Below are positions 8,663 to 17,465 of a stretch of DNA of 64,000 bases, piece by piece. Below the pieces are notes generated by a model, which saw nothing but the letters and a program-made list of their open reading frames with translations, was not told the DNA's origin and did not search any database. Position 1 is the first letter of the stretch, and each line of letters begins with the position of its first letter. A program made the position numbers and the translations under genes. The stretch is from contig NZ_VOEI01000001.1 of NCBI RefSeq assembly GCF_007846095.1, forward strand, positions 1,116,001 through 1,180,000. The letters are read 5' to 3'. This DNA comes from Mucilaginibacter achroorhodeus. Lineage in GTDB: Bacteria; Bacteroidota; Bacteroidia; Sphingobacteriales; Sphingobacteriaceae.

Positions 8663-9529
8663 TTATTTAAGTTTGATATTTTCGTTAACTACACGGAAAC
8701 CACCGCCACCTGTATATTGATAATTCAATTTAAATGTTTTAGTGGTTGGGTCATAAGTGTTAGTTTTTCCTGCAACCGGGATAAGTGGCTGAGAAGCACT
8801 CACCTGGCCAACTATAGTAACGGTATTGTCAGCCTCGTTAACAACAAGGTTCATAGAGCCGCCAATATCACCGATCTCAGTTGAAACAGTATTTGCGTTT
8901 ACAGTTCTAAGCGTTTTGTCTCTGTCGATGTTTCTCGGACCTAAAGTTGGGTGATTGAACACGCCTGTAGAGCGATAAACGCCATCGTACTTGTTCCTGG
9001 CAGCAACACTCAAAAGAATAGTGTTGTAATTACCACTTATAGTACCTGAAGAAACCGAAGTAATTTTTAATGGTAAAACATACTGCTTGTTAAGGTCAAA
9101 TTTATCAGTAGCATATGTAATTGTAAACGAAGCTCTCGATTGTCCCTTTTTGATAACTACAGAGGTAGCGTTAACCTTGTAATTTGCAGCAGGCATCTGA
9201 GTATAGCTCGTTCCATTCTCGTCGTTGTAGGCTTTAACGGCAACACCATCAGTTAGCGGCGCAACGTTAACAGTAATATCCTGAGGGGCGCCAACTTTAG
9301 GCCCTGAATAGGATACCTCAATCGTTTGATCTACTGCCGATTTAATATCGAACCCAAATGTGTATTTCGGATACACAGCAGTTGGGTCGTCATTTTGTGC
9401 AGGGTTAGCAAACTCAATTACGTTATCTGACTTACTTGGATCAAGAACTAAACTATCATCCTTCAAACAAGATGTAAAAAAGCTCAAGGCTGTAAAAAGC
9501 GTTAGGGCTCTAAATATATTTTTTTTCAT
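8663..9529 (-). CDS. DUF1735 / BT_3987-type surface lipoprotein (triad 1)
   Basis: 288 residues with lipobox 'FFTSC' (Cys21) followed by an acidic 'LKDD' export-type signal that directs lipoproteins to the cell surface in this phylum. The first half is the DUF1735 (BT_3987-like) immunoglobulin-like domain, with the family pattern 'A-V-K-A-Y-N-x-E-N-G-T-S-Y-x-x-x-P-A'. The second half is a lipocalin-like barrel ('YDGVYRSTGVFNHPTLG'). Such proteins sit downstream of SusD and act as accessory glycan- or peptide-binding lipoproteins. It is last in the SusC-SusD-DUF1735 transcript. Confidence 0.85.
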   Translation of the reverse strand: MKKNIFRALTLFTALSFFTSCLKDDSLVLDPSKSDNVIEFANPAQNDDPTAVYPKYTFGFDIKSAVDQTIEVSYSGPKVGAPQDITVNVAPLTDGVAVKAYNDENGTSYTQMPAANYKVNATSVVIKKGQSRASFTITYATDKFDLNKQYVLPLKITSVSSGTISGNYNTILLSVAARNKYDGVYRSTGVFNHPTLGPRNIDRDKTLRTVNANTVSTEIGDIGGSMNLVVNEADNTVTIVGQVSASQPLIPVAGKTNTYDPTTKTFKLNYQYTGGGGFRVVNENIKLK

Positions 9530-9543
9530 GTTTTCTGCTTATT

Positions 9544-11157
9544 TTAATTTAAATCCCAAAATACCTTAGCCGTGTAAATATTAATGTTCTGAGGAACATT
9601 AGATGGGTTAAGGTTGTATTCTGATTGCGGATAAGGCACTCTCGTTATTAATTTATCTGGGCTTGTAGCACGAGATTGTATTGATGCGAACGAGGTGATA
9701 GGGTTGCTGGTACTGGTTGTACTGACCGGGTAGGTTGTTCTTCTAAATTCAGCAAAAGCCTCATCATGAGAAATTTCATTCAAAGCAATGTATTTTTGTG
9801 TAATAATTGCCTCAAGACGCTGCGCCGCAGTGGTTGCTAAATCAAAATTTACTAAGTAAGACGAAGGATTAGCTGTTTTATAATCTGCAAGAGCCGTTGT
9901 TAGGGCAGTAGTTTTACTTCCATCAACCACATTAGTTTGATTCTTATACAAATAACGGAAAGATGCAGTTATACCTGCTTCAAAATCTGTTTTTGCAGCA
10001 GAAATACCACCACCAATTAACCCTCTTGCTTCAGCTTCAGCCTTGATGAATCGAGCTTCCGCTAAAAGCATAATAACCTGCCCTTGTGAAGGGCCTTTAA
10101 CAGCGCCTAAACCAGGTGTGTTAAAGTCGGCTCCGGTGTAAAACGCCGTTGAACCGGCTGGTGGGATAACCGTACTTGCAAGGTTTTCCTGGCCTAACTG
10201 ATTGGTTTGGGTATTAGGGTATGACCTGTAGATTACACCTCCACGACCTTCATCTGTTAATTTACCACCATTATAAAAGGCAAACACGTATTTGGTTGGC
10301 AGAACTGACGTTACACGACGGTTACCATTTTCATCAGCAGCCAATGAGTTATAGATTGGCGCTAATCTGCCGCCTTGTTTGGCATAACCTGGATTAACCA
10401 AAGCATCATCTGTGATGATACCGATTGTTGAGTTCCAAGATGCAAGTTCAGTTGTAGCAAAACTTGCTGTTTCTGGTACCGCTGCCATTTTTACTAATAA
10501 ACGCAGTTTCAAAGTATTGGCGAAACGCTTCCAATCATCCATGTGGTCACTGCCACCAAACATAGGGTCAGCAGGAGCCAGAACTTTTGTTGGAGCACTT
10601 GAAGACGGTTGTGCCTGGCCAGCAGTGATTGCAGCTATAGATGCATCAAGTTCCTTAACAAGAGCGGTATAAACATCAGCTGCCTTATCATATTTTGGAG
10701 TTAAATTACCAACGCCTTTAAGTGCATCTGTATAGGGTACATCATTATAATTATCTACCAATTTAGAAAACACAAAGCTTTTCATGATACGTGCTATTGA
10801 ATTGAAATACACGTTTGAAGCGCCTGACGTATTATCAATAATATATTGATAATCCTGAGCATTGTCATACGACTGCTGAAAGGGGCCTGCGAAATCACTG
10901 GTGCCATAATTTGTTGTTACAGTAGCACCGTAACCGCCAAAACCGTAAACGTTAGCAAAAAAGCCTCCCGGGTAACCAAAAGATTGGCTGTAATTGTTAT
11001 TTACTGATGCAGTACCAACAATACCTGCGGGTAGCGTTACAGCAGGTGTACTGCTTGTAGGATTGTTAGGGTTATCATTGATATCCAGAGCCTTCTTACA
11101 AGACGTAACGCCTACAGCAAGAGCTCCTACAATGAAATATGAGAATATCTTTTTCAT
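9544..11157 (-). CDS. SusD/RagB-family nutrient-binding lipoprotein (triad 1)
   Basis: 537 residues from the ATG at 11157 (an in-frame codon at 11196 would add 13 residues that overlap the SusC end). The lipobox is 'GVTSC' with Cys20, then 'KKALDINDNPNNPTS', the classic N-terminus of the SusD-like group 2 (PF12771). The TPR-rich helical body and the late 'QKYIALNEISHDEAFAEFRRTTYP' motif are typical. It caps the SusC barrel at the cell surface and binds oligosaccharide or peptide before import. The gene starts 10 bases past the susC stop. Confidence 0.95.
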   Translation of the reverse strand: MKKIFSYFIVGALAVGVTSCKKALDINDNPNNPTSSTPAVTLPAGIVGTASVNNNYSQSFGYPGGFFANVYGFGGYGATVTTNYGTSDFAGPFQQSYDNAQDYQYIIDNTSGASNVYFNSIARIMKSFVFSKLVDNYNDVPYTDALKGVGNLTPKYDKAADVYTALVKELDASIAAITAGQAQPSSSAPTKVLAPADPMFGGSDHMDDWKRFANTLKLRLLVKMAAVPETASFATTELASWNSTIGIITDDALVNPGYAKQGGRLAPIYNSLAADENGNRRVTSVLPTKYVFAFYNGGKLTDEGRGGVIYRSYPNTQTNQLGQENLASTVIPPAGSTAFYTGADFNTPGLGAVKGPSQGQVIMLLAEARFIKAEAEARGLIGGGISAAKTDFEAGITASFRYLYKNQTNVVDGSKTTALTTALADYKTANPSSYLVNFDLATTAAQRLEAIITQKYIALNEISHDEAFAEFRRTTYPVSTTSTSNPITSFASIQSRATSPDKLITRVPYPQSEYNLNPSNVPQNINIYTAKVFWDLN

Positions 11158-11167
11158 GTCTGTTTTA

Positions 11168-14100
11168 TTATAAGGTAATTGAAATAGTTGCACCATATAG
11201 TCTTGACGGTGGAGTTTGGCCTAATGACGTTAAACCAATCGCATTACTGTCTGAACCTGCTGCACTATATTCAGGGTCTGTATAAATATTTGTTTTAGGA
11301 GTCCATAAGAATAAGTTTCTTCCTTGCACACTAACACGTGCAGCTTTGATGAACTTAGCGCCGGCTAAAATTGACCTTGGAAGATCATAACCCAATGATA
11401 ACTCTCTAAGTTTCCAAAACGCTGCAGAGTATGCGTAGTTTTTACCAACGTTGGTGTTGGTTGGGCCTTCTGTCCAGAAAGCTGTACCACCACTTGCTGT
11501 AGTAATGTTTGTATTAGCTACATATTGGCCTGTAGCTGGATCAAGATAAGATGAGTTAGGAACTACAAAACGGTCACGGTTAAAATATGTTGTTCTTATA
11601 CCAGCACCAGAAAAATCATAAGTACCACCACCTTGGTTATACATCATGAAACCACCTCGGTATTCAAACAATGCTGCTAAACGTATACCCTTAAAAGTTA
11701 CTGCTGCATCTAAACCCAAACGATGTTTTGGCTCAGTGTTACCAATATCAACTAAAGTGGTACCAGCAGTTGGGTAGCCAGTAACTGGGTCTACAATTAT
11801 TCTGCCTTGTGGATCTCTAATATAGTCGGTACCGCGAAGCAATGGGAATGATTTACCTTCAACTGCGTACACACCTGCGTAAGTATAGCTACCAATGTTA
11901 AGTTGCTTAAGGTCGTTGCTGATCGATACAACTTTATTGGTGTTAAATGTGTAGTTACCACCAACGGTCACTTCAAGATCTTTTGTTCTAACCGGGGTTA
12001 AACGTAATGATGATTCCAAACCTTCGTTAGTAACCTTACCTGTGTTAGTTAAGAAGCTGCTGAAACCAGTTGTAGTTGATACACCAACAGGTACAGTCTG
12101 ATCTGTAGTTGCTGATTTGTAGTAAGTAGCGCTTACTGAAATCCTTGATTTGAACATATCTAAGTCAAAACCGGTCTCAATAGATTTAGTGATCTCCGGA
12201 TTGATACTTTGTGATACAATTCTATCTCCTTGCGTTAAAGCAGGGTTACCGTTGTATGGGTAGCCGTAACCTTGAGAGAATGTTGGTAGTAAAGAGTACG
12301 CACCAAAGTTAGTAGAGTTACCTAAGTTAACTTGGCCTACTTTTGACACGCCTAAACGCAACTTCAAGCTTTCAATTACATTTGATGATTTTATCCAAGA
12401 GAAGGCATCAGACGCAATGAACGATAAGTCAGCCGCTGGATAAAAGAATGAACGGTTACCGGGAGCAAGAACTGACCTCCAGTCATTACGGCCTGATACG
12501 TGTAAATACAAGTAATCTCTGAATCCTAAACGAGCATCAGCGTACACACCAATTTGGCGGGCATGAAAATTTGCTTCGCTTGCAGAAGGCACGTTAAGGT
12601 TGTTGCTTAAGTTAAACAAGTCCGGAACCACTAAACCGCTAATGCTTGCTGATAAACCTTTATACTGGTTTTCTCTTAAGCTTGAACCAACAATCACGTT
12701 TAAGTTAAAGTCCGTGCTAACTTGTTTGATGTATTGAATTTGAACCTCTGGATTTATCTGAGTATTATAATTTGCCAGATCACCTACACCGCCTAATATG
12801 TTAGCGAAGTTTGGTGTGATACCTAACCTGTAATCGCTGTAAGTAAACTTATTGGTATATGATTTTTGAGATTGATTAGCTGTTGAAATACCAACACGTG
12901 CCAAAATTGACAACTCTTTAAGTGGGAAGTACTTCAATTGAATATTACCTGTCAAATAATCATTACGGGTTAAGGCGCGATTGTTATCTAATGCAAAGTA
13001 AGGGTTTTGATAATACTCATTGTAGTAACCATTAGGATTGGCAAATTTGTTGTTTCTCCAATCTTTATAGTCAGTCAAAGGTATTTGACCTGGTGTGTTA
13101 AGAACGTTATCAAAAACAGCTGAAATAGCCGAGCTTGTATTGTAACGGTTCTGAACGTAGCTAACGTTATAGTCAGCAGTTAGGTTTTTTAACAGGTTTC
13201 TTTGGCCGTTAAGTCTGATGGTTGCTCTATTGTATTTATCGCCTGGAATGGTAGCTCTTTGATTGAAGTACTGTCCAGAAAGATAAAACGTGCTTTTGTC
13301 ATCACCAGATTGAATACTAAAATCTGATTGATTTGTTAAACCATTGTTCCAAAAGTTATCTTTTCCTTTGTCATAATTATAACTGTAAGGCACAGTTTGG
13401 ATTGATCCGTCTGCTAAAGGTTTGCCAATTATACGTGGCTGTCCGTCAAATGCAGGGCCATATTGCTGGTTTTCATACGGGGTGTATGATGGCACATCAT
13501 CGTTACCTGTACCAGAACCAAATCTGTGTTGCAATTTTGGAAGAAAGTTCACCTCTTCAATACTGGTGGTATTTGAGAAAGTTACTGATGTGGCTCCGCG
13601 TTTACCTCTTTTAGTGGTAATAATTAACGCACCGTTTGATGCATCAGAACCATATAGAGCAGCAGCGCCAGCGCCGTTAAGAACGGTGATGTTCTCAATA
13701 TCCTCAGGGTTTAAGTTACCCAAGATACTTGTTGGCACTATAACGTTATCTACAACAACCAAAGCCTGGTTGTTACCTAATAACGAACGGTTACCACGCA
13801 AAACCAAACGGATGTTAGGGTTAACACCGCTTGATACGGCGTTTACCTGTAAACCTGCAACCTTACCTGTTAAGGCACTTGCAACGTTAAATGCTTTACC
13901 CTGAGTTAGCTGCTCTGAACGGATACTGGTTGATTGGTTACCTTGCTGGCGGTTTTTAATTGCAACACCACCTGCAGTTACCACAACTTCGTTTAGCTGA
14001 CGTGTATCAGCAGATAAGGTAACGTCCACCACATTACCCGATCCAATGTTTACCGTAGTGCTTGTGTAACCTAAGAAGGTAACGTCAAGAGACTTTGCGG

Positions 14101-14302
14101 AAGCTGGAACGTTTAAGGTGTATTTACCTTGCGCACTTGTTTGAGTGCCAATGGTTGTTCCGGTAACCTTTACCGAAACGCCGGGGATGGGCAACCCGTC
14201 TTCACGGGCAATAACTGTACCGGTAATCGTACGATTTTGTGCATAAACCTGCGTTACAAACAACGACAGGAAACACAAACTTACTAGTAGAAGTTTTTTC
14301 AT
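11168..14302 (-). CDS. SusC/RagA-family TonB-linked outer-membrane protein (triad 1)
   Basis: 1044 residues. A signal peptide ends at 'VYAQ' (residue 22). It is followed by a carboxypeptidase-regulatory-like domain ('RTITGTVIAREDGLPIPGVSVKV', about 24-105), the plug domain ('GAGAAALYGSDASNGALIITTKRG') and a 22-strand-type barrel ending in 'TISITL'. It transports ligand across the outer membrane using TonB energy, paired with the SusD protein downstream. The cluster has no glycoside hydrolase, sulfatase, sigma factor or hybrid sensor, so the substrate is not indicated. The first 28 codons are nearly identical to those of the second SusC (one nucleotide difference every 20 or so). Confidence 0.96.
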   Translation of the reverse strand: MKKLLLVSLCFLSLFVTQVYAQNRTITGTVIAREDGLPIPGVSVKVTGTTIGTQTSAQGKYTLNVPASAKSLDVTFLGYTSTTVNIGSGNVVDVTLSADTRQLNEVVVTAGGVAIKNRQQGNQSTSIRSEQLTQGKAFNVASALTGKVAGLQVNAVSSGVNPNIRLVLRGNRSLLGNNQALVVVDNVIVPTSILGNLNPEDIENITVLNGAGAAALYGSDASNGALIITTKRGKRGATSVTFSNTTSIEEVNFLPKLQHRFGSGTGNDDVPSYTPYENQQYGPAFDGQPRIIGKPLADGSIQTVPYSYNYDKGKDNFWNNGLTNQSDFSIQSGDDKSTFYLSGQYFNQRATIPGDKYNRATIRLNGQRNLLKNLTADYNVSYVQNRYNTSSAISAVFDNVLNTPGQIPLTDYKDWRNNKFANPNGYYNEYYQNPYFALDNNRALTRNDYLTGNIQLKYFPLKELSILARVGISTANQSQKSYTNKFTYSDYRLGITPNFANILGGVGDLANYNTQINPEVQIQYIKQVSTDFNLNVIVGSSLRENQYKGLSASISGLVVPDLFNLSNNLNVPSASEANFHARQIGVYADARLGFRDYLYLHVSGRNDWRSVLAPGNRSFFYPAADLSFIASDAFSWIKSSNVIESLKLRLGVSKVGQVNLGNSTNFGAYSLLPTFSQGYGYPYNGNPALTQGDRIVSQSINPEITKSIETGFDLDMFKSRISVSATYYKSATTDQTVPVGVSTTTGFSSFLTNTGKVTNEGLESSLRLTPVRTKDLEVTVGGNYTFNTNKVVSISNDLKQLNIGSYTYAGVYAVEGKSFPLLRGTDYIRDPQGRIIVDPVTGYPTAGTTLVDIGNTEPKHRLGLDAAVTFKGIRLAALFEYRGGFMMYNQGGGTYDFSGAGIRTTYFNRDRFVVPNSSYLDPATGQYVANTNITTASGGTAFWTEGPTNTNVGKNYAYSAAFWKLRELSLGYDLPRSILAGAKFIKAARVSVQGRNLFLWTPKTNIYTDPEYSAAGSDSNAIGLTSLGQTPPSRLYGATISITL

Positions 14303-14340
14303 GTTGTTAATAATAAGATCAGTTAATAGTTAATTACTGC

Positions 14341-14372
14341 TAAAAGTAGTAGTTTATTAACAACAAAACAAA
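14341..14372 (-). promoter_or_regulatory. candidate promoter of the first SusCD cluster
   Basis: On the minus strand TTTG (14369-14372) is followed after exactly 20 bases by TACTTTTA (14341-14348), one mismatch from the Bacteroidota -33/-7 consensus. The -7 box ends 38 bases before the ATG. The same arrangement, with the same spacing and the same -7 octamer, is found before the second SusC gene. Confidence 0.6.
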
Positions 14373-14950
14373 AAAAAGAGCAATTTTTATAATTAATATA
14401 AATCAGACAGAAAATTTTATCGCATTAGAATTGAATTAGATTTGATTTTTTTTAATCCATATTAAATAAAATAGCCCTGATCCTATATGATAATCAGAGC
14501 TTTGTAAAAGATAATTATTTTGTCAAATACGTTTAACGGATTTGAAAAAGCATGTAGAGATCAGCTTAATTTATCAAAGAAGATGAGGTGATCAGCACAG
14601 TAAAATTACACCGTTTTTTGTTGAGTCATCGCCGATTTAAATCGCAACAACAACGCAGACTTTATTTTAGACATACGCGCCGACTTCTATCAAAAGATTG
14701 TGAGCCGGATCCTCGTTCAAAGAAAAGGCCCGTTTGATCAGTATAAGTTATATAGGATTTTGAGAATCGCTAACAAAGGCAAACGGAATGAGACTTCTTT
14801 CAGAATGAGTTACAGTAACAGAAAAATAACGGTTTTGGCGAGCCAATTAACCTTTTAAGATGGATGCGATTAGGAAAACCAGTTTTATGAGGGTAAACAT
14901 TTAAAAATAAAACTTATATACTTTTTAAAATCATTAGCGATTTTTGAGGT
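14373..14950. other. intergenic region between the two SusCD triads
   Basis: About 580 bases with no convincing gene. The region is AT-rich on the promoter side. A plus-strand frame from about 14625 to 14861 is open for 79 codons with protein-like composition ('DFILDIRADFYQKIVSRIL') but has no ATG, GTG or TTG near its beginning. It may be a gene remnant or chance. A weak hairpin (AGCCCTGAT / ATCAGAGCT) lies near 14473-14501. Confidence 0.4.
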
Positions 14951-14985
14951 AAAAAAAAAGCCCTCTTGTATGAGGGCCTTTTTTA
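14951..14985 (-). terminator. rho-independent terminator of the second SusCD cluster
   Basis: GGCCCTC / GAGGGCTT on the minus strand with a short ATACAA loop, followed by nine T. It lies about 20 bases past the stop of the second DUF1735 gene. Confidence 0.8.
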
Positions 14986-15004
14986 ATTAAAAGGGGAAGG
15001 TGTG

Positions 15005-15937
15005 TTACCTTGCACTTTTGTAAGTAAAGGTTTCGTCAAAGAATGTCCGATCAGTTCCCTGAACCATTACATACTTCACTTTTATGACACTACCTGAAGT
15101 ACCAGGTGTACCAGAAACAGCATTAATACCTGTAATGTCTAATCTGGCAGAACGATTATTGCCAGATGGTTGTCCATACTTATTCACCACAGCTGTAACC
15201 TTGTTGTTAGAATCAAAAGTAAATACAGGCGCAAATTGTCCATAAGAACTTAACGTGCCGCCATTTAATATAGCATGTGCAAAACCACTTAATCCTTCAT
15301 CGAAGTAAGCATTCGTGTTAGCTCCGGTTGTTACAAGATCAACCGTACGAGGATAATTTGATGTTAGGGCTGGATTAACCACATCGTTCATTGTGCCTGT
15401 TACGGTATAAACGCCATCATATTTATTTTTTACTCCAACACTGTAAATTAAAGTGTTGTAATTGCTGATTTTTTTACCGCTTGCATCTGTGATCTTCAGT
15501 GGTAGTGCGAAACTACCGGAAGGATCAATTTTATCGGTATAAATAGTAATGTTCAAAATGCCCAAACGCTGGTTAGCAGGCACAGTTACTTTGGCCGGAA
15601 GCGCATAGTCGGCTGAAGGCAATACTAAGTAGTTGGTACTATTTGCCGAGTTATATGCATCTAATGTAGCTTGATCCACACTAACGGTAACATCTAATGC
15701 GCTGGTTAACGGAGCAGGAGAAGCAACGTTAACAGCAACCTGCAGTGTAGATGGTGTGCTTGATATATCAAACGCAGCAGACTGAAATTGGCCGCTATTA
15801 GCTTCTAAAGGAAACTCAACGAGAGGTTCGTTTTTACTGAAGTCTATATAGCCGCTATCTTTTAAGCATGAGCTAAGGCTAAGCATAGCCGTCACTCCCA
15901 GCAGGATATATGACGTTATTTTATAATTTCTTTTCAT
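15005..15937 (-). CDS. DUF1735 / BT_3987-type surface lipoprotein (triad 2)
   Basis: 310 residues with lipobox 'SLSSC' (Cys24) and 'LKDSG' after it. An N-terminal DUF1735 domain ('DQATLDAYNSANSTNYLVLPSADY') and a C-terminal lipocalin-like barrel ('KYDGVYTVTGTMNDVVNP') are in the same order as in the triad-1 protein at 8663, to which it is clearly paralogous but strongly diverged. It is an accessory ligand-binding lipoprotein of the neighbouring SusCD pair, with 21 bases to the susD stop. Confidence 0.85.
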   Translation of the reverse strand: MKRNYKITSYILLGVTAMLSLSSCLKDSGYIDFSKNEPLVEFPLEANSGQFQSAAFDISSTPSTLQVAVNVASPAPLTSALDVTVSVDQATLDAYNSANSTNYLVLPSADYALPAKVTVPANQRLGILNITIYTDKIDPSGSFALPLKITDASGKKISNYNTLIYSVGVKNKYDGVYTVTGTMNDVVNPALTSNYPRTVDLVTTGANTNAYFDEGLSGFAHAILNGGTLSSYGQFAPVFTFDSNNKVTAVVNKYGQPSGNNRSARLDITGINAVSGTPGTSGSVIKVKYVMVQGTDRTFFDETFTYKSAR

Positions 15938-15958
15938 ATCAATATGTTTTAAATAGAA

Positions 15959-17452
15959 TTACTTGGCCCAGAATATTTTTGAAGAAAAGATATTGATCGT
16001 TCCTTGGGTTGCTACGTTGTTAGCATTATTAGAATATTCAGATGCCGGATAGTAAACACGGTTTGGAATAGTGGTTCCGGCAGCTTTTAAATCAACAGAA
16101 CGCGGTACGCCTGTAGGATAACCGGTCCTCTTAAATTCAAAAAAAGCCTCGCTTCTTTCATAACCTGTTACAGCGATGTATTTTTGGGTTATGATTGCGT
16201 TAACCTGGGTTTCAAGACTGCCTCCAGCAGGGTAAGCAACGCTTTGTTGAGCATAATAATTAGCAGCAGCTGTTGATGCATTTGCAACATTTAAGTTATT
16301 AAATGATGCAGTAATTGCTCTGTTGTAAAGTGATGTAGCGTTTCCCGAAATATATCCTCTTGCAACAGCTTCGGCTTGTAAAAACAATGATTGTGCTGAA
16401 GAAAATACAACTGCATCCATCGTAGGCGATTTTAACAAACCTGTGCCTATACCGCTGGTATTAGGGTTAGGAGATGCTGTTGAAGACCCGAATACGATGC
16501 CTGTGTAGGTGCTACCAGAAGCATCGGCTGTTACAGGTGCATAAACCTTTGTCAAACGAGGATCGTTCAGTGATTTTAATAAATTAACTTCAAAAGCATT
16601 AGCTCTCCAATAGTCGTTAGATCCACCGATCGGATTACCGTTTTGGTCAAACCCGTAAACTCTCCAGAAAGGGCTCTCCTGGCCACCAAAAGCATCGCTG
16701 TTAGTATAACCCGGGTTTAAAGTTGCCTGGAAGGTATCGTCGATATATCCCTCGCTCGCGGTAGTAGCCAATGTTGATTTTGCAGCACCGCCACCCAAAT
16801 TACTTAAGCGGATAGCTAAACGTAATTTTAAAGTGTTAGCAAACTTCTTCCATTTAGTCATATCGCCTTTAAACATGATATCAGAACTACCTGGATCAAC
16901 CGCTGAACTACTTGAGTTTATTAGTTTAATTGCATCATCTAATTTAGATGCCAGGTCGTTGTAGATATCCGAACCGTTGTCATACTTTGGGAAAAGCACA
17001 CTTGGGGCCTGAAACGCATCTGTGTAAGGCACGTTGTTATAGCTATCTACCAACTGTTGAAAATCATAAACTTTCATGATCATCCCGATAGCCTGAAATT
17101 TAGCGAATGAAGCATCAGCTAAACCAAACTTAACCAAGTTATTGAAGTTGGTAGCATTTTGGTATAACGGCGTCCAGGTCTGATAAAAAGTATTATCAAA
17201 ATTGTACTGCTGTAGTTGTACACTTGGTACATAGTTACCGCTTGGCGCCCACTGGCCTGCCCATGTAGCATAGGCATTATATTGGGAGCTCGTATTTGAG
17301 ATATCAGCCGCCACTTTTAGGGCACCAGCCAACGTAAATTGGGGCGTAGTCGACGAAGGTGCATTTGGGTTTGTTTCCAAACTCAAAAAGTCCTTTTTAC
17401 ACGCGGTTAACCCGAGTGTTAAAAGTGCTATAGTGATTATATTCTTTTTCAT
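15959..17452 (-). CDS. SusD/RagB-family nutrient-binding lipoprotein (triad 2)
   Basis: 497 residues. Lipobox 'GLTAC' (Cys18), then 'KKDFLSLETNPNAPSST', the usual N-terminal signature of SusD-like group 2. The C-terminal 'QKYIAVTGYERSEAFFEFKRTGYPTG' and 'NRVYYPASEYSNN' correspond to the late conserved block. It is a paralogue of the protein at 9544 and surface lid for the SusC encoded 13 bases upstream. Confidence 0.95.
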   Translation of the reverse strand: MKKNIITIALLTLGLTACKKDFLSLETNPNAPSSTTPQFTLAGALKVAADISNTSSQYNAYATWAGQWAPSGNYVPSVQLQQYNFDNTFYQTWTPLYQNATNFNNLVKFGLADASFAKFQAIGMIMKVYDFQQLVDSYNNVPYTDAFQAPSVLFPKYDNGSDIYNDLASKLDDAIKLINSSSSAVDPGSSDIMFKGDMTKWKKFANTLKLRLAIRLSNLGGGAAKSTLATTASEGYIDDTFQATLNPGYTNSDAFGGQESPFWRVYGFDQNGNPIGGSNDYWRANAFEVNLLKSLNDPRLTKVYAPVTADASGSTYTGIVFGSSTASPNPNTSGIGTGLLKSPTMDAVVFSSAQSLFLQAEAVARGYISGNATSLYNRAITASFNNLNVANASTAAANYYAQQSVAYPAGGSLETQVNAIITQKYIAVTGYERSEAFFEFKRTGYPTGVPRSVDLKAAGTTIPNRVYYPASEYSNNANNVATQGTINIFSSKIFWAK

Positions 17453-17465
17453 ATTTGTGTATCAA

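Noticed and set aside
9544..11157. Possible SusD partner belonging to a glycan-degrading locus
   Set aside because: No glycoside hydrolase, lyase, sulfatase or esterase is adjacent to either triad, so a polysaccharide utilisation locus in the strict sense is not supported.
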